Origin: Devosia nitrariae
GTDB lineage: Bacteria; Pseudomonadota; Alphaproteobacteria; Rhizobiales; Devosiaceae
Reading direction: 5' to 3'
Length of the DNA stretch: 64,000 nt
Assembly: GCF_030160115.1 (NCBI RefSeq)
Contig: NZ_BSNS01000022.1
Span: 310,001-374,000, forward strand
This document shows positions 60,231-64,000 of the stretch, piece after piece. A program made the position numbers and the translations under genes. The notes below the pieces were generated by a model. The model had not been told where the DNA came from, did no database searches, and saw nothing but the letters and a program-made list of their open reading frames with translations. Position 1 is the first letter of the stretch. Each line of letters opens with the position of its first letter.

Positions 60231-61046
60231 ATGAACGCCCATTTTGGAACGACCGCGATCGTGACCGGAGCCTCGTCCGGCATCGGCCGCGCTAGCGCCG
60301 AAGCCCTCGCGCAAGCAGGCTTTACCGTCTTCGGCACCAGCCGCAGACCGACGGACAACGGCCCCGAAAATGTGACCATGCTGGCCTGCGACGTGACCGA
60401 CGACAGTTCCGTCGCCTTGCTGGTTTCAACCGTGCTCTCGAAAACCGGCCGCATCGATGTCCTCGTTAACAACGCCGGGGTCGGCCTGTTGGCGGGTGCC
60501 GAGGAGTCTTCGGTGGCTCAAGTCCAGGCGCTGTTCGACGTGAACCTCTTCGGCGTCGTTCGCATGACAAATGCCGTGTTGCCGGCAATGCGACAGCGCG
60601 GCGAGGGACGCATCATCAATATCGGCTCGATCCTCGGAGTGATCCCCGCCGCCTATTCGGCCCACTATGCCGCTACCAAGCACGCCCTCGAAGGCTATTC
60701 GGAATCGCTCGACCATGAGATCCGGGCCTTCAATATCCGTGTCGCAATCATCGAGCCGGCCTATACCAAAACCGTCTTCGACCAGAACGGGTGGGAGCCG
60801 GATTTCCCATTGAACGACTATGCCGAGGCACGAGCCACCGCTGCCGCGGCGATACGCGATGTGATGCTCAAGGCCGATCCGCCCGAATTGGTGGCCGAGG
60901 CAGTGGTCACCGCTGCAACGACCGACCGCCTCAAGCGGCGCTACAAGGTCGGCAAGACCGCACGGCAAATCGGCTTGCTGCGCCGGCTCGTGCCCGCGGA
61001 AGCCTTCGACAAGGCACTGCGCAAGCAGACGCGCTTGCCGGTATAG
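60231..61046 (+). CDS. Short-chain dehydrogenase/reductase
   Basis: 271 residues, classical SDR: TGASSGIG (12-19), NNAG in VLVNNAGVG, catalytic Ser in IINIGSILG, YAATK for Tyr-x3-Lys. NADP preference is suggested by SRRP after beta-2. Start at the second of two adjacent ATGs, seven bases after GGAG. Controlled by the divergent TetR. Substrate unknown. Confidence 0.9.
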   Translation: MNAHFGTTAIVTGASSGIGRASAEALAQAGFTVFGTSRRPTDNGPENVTMLACDVTDDSSVALLVSTVLSKTGRIDVLVNNAGVGLLAGAEESSVAQVQALFDVNLFGVVRMTNAVLPAMRQRGEGRIINIGSILGVIPAAYSAHYAATKHALEGYSESLDHEIRAFNIRVAIIEPAYTKTVFDQNGWEPDFPLNDYAEARATAAAAIRDVMLKADPPELVAEAVVTAATTDRLKRRYKVGKTARQIGLLRRLVPAEAFDKALRKQTRLPV

Positions 61047-61056
61047 AGAACCGGGC

Positions 61057-61187
61057 TCACGCGAGCCCCAGTTCCCCGTCGCTCGCCTGCCGGGCGTATT
61101 TGTCGGCCGGCGGCCATGGCCGCTCTGTCCAGTGCGGGGCGTAGGCAAAGCTCGAAACGGATCGCCCCTTCGGGCAAGGCCGGCAGC
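61057..61187 (-). pseudogene. 3' remnant of a GST gene
   Basis: The last 43 or so codons of a glutathione S-transferase (PKGRSVSSFAYAPHWTERPWPPADKYARQASDGELGLA) closely match the end of the intact GST at 62348 (PEGRSVSSFAFAPHWKERPWPPSDKYNRRANDEELGLV). No upstream part remains. The two copies flank the kinase-like gene as direct repeats. Confidence 0.8.
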
Positions 61188-61192
61188 CCGTC

Positions 61193-62212
61193 CTACAACG
61201 CCCACGCATGGGCGCGGCGGATGACGCGCAGCCAGTCTCGGGCCGCAAGGAAAGCGTGATATCGCTGACGCGGACTGCGATCTATGTCCATGACCGTCAG
61301 CAGATGGACGTTGAGCGCACCGGCCAGGGCGTTGGAGGCGCCGGCGACCCAATAGGCACCGCGCGTTGACTCGTCGATCCGCCTGTCCCGCCCGAGCCCC
61401 GTCAGATATTCCTTGAGCAGAACATCATGCCGCTGCAACGCGTTCGGCTCGAAAAAGCGCAGCGATTGGAGCATCGAGCTCACATCCTCCAGCGGTGAGC
61501 CGGGCCGCGCGCGTCCCCAATCGATCACCAGGGGCCGGCGATCGACGCCTCTCCTCATCATCGTATTACCCGGATGCAGATCGCCGTGGATCGGACGCCG
61601 GTCGAACGCGCTCTCGGTCAGCAGGGCACTGCGAAGTCTGGCGAGGCTCGAGACCACCCTGTCGAGCATGCGGACATGTCGCGCCAGCGGCCTCAGATCC
61701 GGATCGTGTCGGCAGTCTTCGAGCCGTGCGACCGTTTCGGCGGCGCTCGCGGCGAGCTCGCTCTCGTAGTCCCAGTCGGCCAGCGGCAAGCGGCTTTCCA
61801 CCGTATCGGCGTGAAACCGTCCCAGTTGGCGCAACAGAACGGTGGTGAGATCGAGGTGTCGCCAGGGCCAGGCCATGGCGCGATTAATGGCCTCCACCAC
61901 CAGGAACGATCCGGCTTGCCCATGTTGCACATCCAGCAGCCGCGGCGCGATGGCGCTCGCATGCATGGCGACGAGCTCGCGATAGATAACCGCCTCGCGC
62001 CTTGTGCGGCCCTGCAGGTGCTTGATGACGAACGTGATGGTTTGCGGTTTGCCTCGCCTGTCGGCAAAGCGGGCAGCGATGCGGACGACTTCGCTCGCTT
62101 CACTGCCCGACGAGAGGCGGCGGTGGCTCAGAACGGCCTCGCCTGCCGCCGGACCAGCGACGTTGAAAAGGGCTCTGCGAGCGGCGGCATGGGTCGGGTC
62201 GGTCAAAGTCAT
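61193..62212 (-). CDS. Aminoglycoside phosphotransferase (APH)-family kinase-like protein
   Basis: 339 residues. Brenner loop HGDLHPGNTM and the metal motif VIDWGRA are present, with an N-lobe Lys in TITFVIKHLQG. Starts at 62212. The family includes choline, homoserine and antibiotic kinases; no resistance role is implied. It stops a few bases before the GST remnant and starts 135 bases after the intact GST, so it lies inside a duplication. Confidence 0.82.
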   Translation of the reverse strand: MTLTDPTHAAARRALFNVAGPAAGEAVLSHRRLSSGSEASEVVRIAARFADRRGKPQTITFVIKHLQGRTRREAVIYRELVAMHASAIAPRLLDVQHGQAGSFLVVEAINRAMAWPWRHLDLTTVLLRQLGRFHADTVESRLPLADWDYESELAASAAETVARLEDCRHDPDLRPLARHVRMLDRVVSSLARLRSALLTESAFDRRPIHGDLHPGNTMMRRGVDRRPLVIDWGRARPGSPLEDVSSMLQSLRFFEPNALQRHDVLLKEYLTGLGRDRRIDESTRGAYWVAGASNALAGALNVHLLTVMDIDRSPRQRYHAFLAARDWLRVIRRAHAWAL

Positions 62213-62347
62213 GAACGCATGATGGGGATAGGCTCCGGTTCGCTCAACCCTGCTCCCGGTTTTGCGACTGTGCGCTTGTGCAGCAGCTCTCGGCGGGGCA
62301 GGCTCGCCGGCTGGCGCAACCGGCGCGCCGTGCAAGGCGACCGGGGC

Positions 62348-63145
62348 TCACACGAGCCCCAGTTCCTCGTCGTTCGCCCGCCGGTTATATTTGTCGCTCG
62401 GGGGCCACGGCCGTTCTTTCCAGTGCGGCGCAAAGGCGAAGCTTGAGACGGACCGGCCTTCAGGCAGGGCACCGTTCCCTGCGCCTATGGTATAGTCGTA
62501 GTAGAGCTTGACGATCTCCTCGCGGCTCACCTGCTGGGCGGCTGGATGCTCAAGGCAGGCCTGCCGCCAGCGGGCGATCCGGGCGTATTCACCCGTCTCG
62601 GGCAGCCGGAAGTCTTCGTAATAGTCGAGGAACCAGAAGCGCATGAAGATCGGCGTGAACACCGCTTCGGCAAGGCCGAAGTCCTCGAAGAGAAAGGTGC
62701 CGTCCGGGTTGTGCTCGTCGAGAAACCCCGAGAGCTCTCGGTGGAGCTCCAGCAGTTTTGCTTCGAGGGCAGACTTTGCACCAAGATCGCGGTTCATCAC
62801 CAGGATATAGCCGGCTGTGGTGAAGGGCCCCTCCTTGGCGATCAGCATGTTCTCGATCGCGTGGCGCAGCGGGTCGGCCTGCCGGATCTGCCGTTGCCCC
62901 AATGCCTCGTCTAGGTAACGCAGGATCACGAGGCTTTCCTTCAGCACCGTCCCTTGCCCCGTCTCCAGGATCGGCAACGCCGTCGTGCTGCGTGTCTTGG
63001 CAAGGAGCGCTGCATCGCGCGGCCGGGTGATGTCGACCGTCTCGAACCGCACTGCGCCCGAGAGGCCTTTGAGGGCCAGCAAGATCTCGATGCGCTGCGA
63101 GAATGGACAGACTGGGATGCGGTAGAGAGTGGGCAGATCCAGCAT
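62348..63145 (-). CDS. Glutathione S-transferase family protein
   Basis: 265 residues. Thioredoxin-fold N-terminus with CPFS in LYRIPVCPFSQRIEILLALKG (the Cys type seen in omega/beta GSTs), TALPILETGQGTVLKESLVILRYLDE for glutathione binding, and an all-helical C-terminal domain. The tail (YDYTIGAGNGALPEGRSVSSFAF...) is longer than usual and is the part that is duplicated at 61057. Ten bases after the cupin gene. Confidence 0.88.
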   Translation of the reverse strand: MLDLPTLYRIPVCPFSQRIEILLALKGLSGAVRFETVDITRPRDAALLAKTRSTTALPILETGQGTVLKESLVILRYLDEALGQRQIRQADPLRHAIENMLIAKEGPFTTAGYILVMNRDLGAKSALEAKLLELHRELSGFLDEHNPDGTFLFEDFGLAEAVFTPIFMRFWFLDYYEDFRLPETGEYARIARWRQACLEHPAAQQVSREEIVKLYYDYTIGAGNGALPEGRSVSSFAFAPHWKERPWPPSDKYNRRANDEELGLV

Positions 63146-63155
63146 AGCCTTCCCC

Positions 63156-63605
63156 CTAGTTCGCCGCCAGCGGCGGGCCGGTGAAGCGCAAATTGTGGCG
63201 CGCCGCCGCCTCTTCGATCGCTGGCATGTCGGCCGGGATGGAAAAACCGCCGGCCGCCATTTCGGTAAAGAACCCCTCGAACCCGCCGGGTGTCAGGATG
63301 ACGATGTGGCGGCAAGGGACATCGCCGACGACTTGGAAGGTATGCTCGGAGCCGCGTGGGATGAACACGGTCTCTCCAGGACCGCGCATGAACTCCTCGC
63401 CGGCAAGATGAAACTTGCACGCGCCGGTGACGATGATGAAGGTTTCGTCCTCGCCCGCATGTACATGCAGCGGCGGTCCACTGCCAACGGGCGAGAGGCT
63501 GTCGACGATCGACATCTTGCCGCCGGTCTCTTCGGTCGAGAGGATGGTCTTGTATTTGACGCCGTTCCAGTCGGCGGCGTCGGAATAGTAGTCGTGGTTG
63601 TTCAT
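63156..63605 (-). CDS. Cupin-domain protein
   Basis: 149 residues, a single small beta-barrel: motif 1 PPLHVHAGEDETFIIVTGACKF and motif 2 GETVFIPRGSEHTFQVVG, giving the metal His/Glu set. ATG at 63605 has GGAG seven bases upstream; an in-frame start 12 bases earlier is weaker. It begins a minus-strand operon with the GST and perhaps the APH-like gene, opposite the LysR gene. Confidence 0.88.
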   Translation of the reverse strand: MNNHDYYSDAADWNGVKYKTILSTEETGGKMSIVDSLSPVGSGPPLHVHAGEDETFIIVTGACKFHLAGEEFMRGPGETVFIPRGSEHTFQVVGDVPCRHIVILTPGGFEGFFTEMAAGGFSIPADMPAIEEAAARHNLRFTGPPLAAN

Positions 63606-63680
63606 CGTTTTCTCCATTGCTCACTGTCGCAAAGAAAACGAAGGCGCCTTCGTTGACGTTGGTGTACGCCCGGGCACAGT

Positions 63681-63716
63681 ATCGGTCCAACCGATTGTTG
63701 CGATATAGGATATCGC
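63681..63716. promoter_or_regulatory. Two LysR-type operator dyads
   Basis: ATCGGT-CCA-ACCGAT (63681-63695, contains T-N11-A) and GCGATAT-AGG-ATATCGC (63700-63716). Centres are 20 bases apart, two helical turns, the spacing of recognition and activation sites of LysR regulators. They lie in the cupin/LysR divergent region. Confidence 0.6.
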
Positions 63717-63720
63717 CAAA

Positions 63721-64000
63721 ATGAATTTCGCTACCTTCGACCTGAACCTCATGCGGGTGCTCGATGCGCTTCTGCGCGAAGGATCGACGGTGCAGGCTGG
63801 CCGGCGGCTCAATATGTCCCAATCGGCCGTATCGGGCGCCCTGTCGCGGCTGCGCTATGCGCTGGGCGACGAGCTTTTCGTTCGTCACGGCAACCGGCTG
63901 GTGCCGACCGCTTACGCCAAACGCATCGAGCTGCCGCTACGCGAGGAGCTGGATCGGCTGGCAACCCTCTTCGCTCCGCCGACGACCTTCGATCCGGCAA
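63721..64000 (+). CDS. LysR-family transcriptional regulator, partial
   Basis: The first 93 codons, cut by the window end. MNFATFDLNLMRVLDALLREGSTVQAGRRLNMSQSAVSGALSRLRYALGDELFVRHGN is the LysR winged helix, of the NodD/NahR-like type. It starts five bases after the second operator dyad. It should control the divergent cupin-GST operon. Confidence 0.92.
   Translation, partial: MNFATFDLNLMRVLDALLREGSTVQAGRRLNMSQSAVSGALSRLRYALGDELFVRHGNRLVPTAYAKRIELPLREELDRLATLFAPPTTFDPA

Overview
The window is a GC-rich (low-to-mid 60 % by eye) chromosomal segment with densely packed, mostly leader-type operons. Gene content points to an alphaproteobacterium of the order Hyphomicrobiales (Rhizobiales): many ABC uptake systems for organic solutes, several FCD-type GntR regulators, a CueR/HmrR-type MerR regulator, an Omp25-like porin-family protein, Ku, a DUF3606 protein, an Asp/Glu (hydantoin) racemase beside a PotABCD-like transporter, and an ECF sigma/anti-sigma pair beside a subtilase. 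A Devosia-like relative is possible, but the sequence alone does not fix the genus. I saw no rRNA or tRNA gene, CRISPR array, intact insertion sequence or prophage.

Layout. 1-7.4 kb: an oligopeptide-type (Dpp/Opp) transporter (permease cut by the window edge) divergent from a five-gene catabolic operon: sialidase-like BNR protein, PdxA2-like dehydrogenase, DapA-family lyase/aldolase, iron-dependent alcohol dehydrogenase and a secreted esterase. 7.4-7.8 kb: dispersed palindromic repeats. 7.8-16.3 kb: a PotADBC-type transporter operon ending in a hydantoin-type racemase and an acetyltransferase, a divergent GntR regulator with three helically phased operator-like repeats, an arginase-family enzyme with a changed metal motif, and a true dapA preceded by a Lys-codon leader ORF and a terminator. 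16.6-18.7 kb: a CueR-like regulator and a DHA2-type efflux pump sharing one promoter architecture. 18.9-29.8 kb: small conserved proteins, cspA, rpsU, a low-molecular-weight phosphatase, MATE and MFS exporters, GNAT, a methyltransferase, ku behind a general-stress-type promoter, an outer-membrane protein, DUF3606 and a P-loop kinase-like protein.

30.0-33.3 kb: a TPP riboswitch followed by ykoF-thiX-thiZ-thiY, uptake of thiamine or its pyrimidine precursor. 33.4-34.3 kb: a prs paralogue. 34.4-38.4 kb: the most striking locus. An ECF sigma/anti-sigma operon, a poly-Asp subtilase, a DUF6065-like protein and a Ser/Asn-repeat secreted protein lie in two divergent pairs, and each of the four transcripts starts behind the same motif, GGAAT-N16-CGTC, which defines a compact local sigma regulon.

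38.5-47.1 kb: a sugar-acid catabolic cluster (FCD GntR, Tat-exported binding protein, a single-chain fusion of both permease subunits, glucarate-dehydratase-like and galactonate/mannonate-dehydratase-like enzymes, UgpC-like ATPase). 47.1-50.4 kb: a serine hydrolase and a polar amino-acid ABC transporter. 50.6-57.3 kb: a membrane-bound winged-helix/TPR regulator, a small secreted protein, a PCMT-like methyltransferase, a second serine hydrolase, a D,D-carboxypeptidase and a nucleoside hydrolase. 57.5-64 kb: a frameshifted lysE-family gene, a covalent-flavin oxidoreductase, a TetR/SDR pair, an APH-like kinase flanked by duplicated GST 3' ends, a GST, a cupin and a divergent LysR gene cut by the window end.

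Recurrent themes are binding-protein genes followed by a strong intercistronic hairpin before the permease (four of four cases where the binding-protein gene precedes a permease gene), and divergent regulator/target pairs with readable operators. Start codons were chosen by Shine-Dalgarno spacing and family alignment from memory; no database search was possible.
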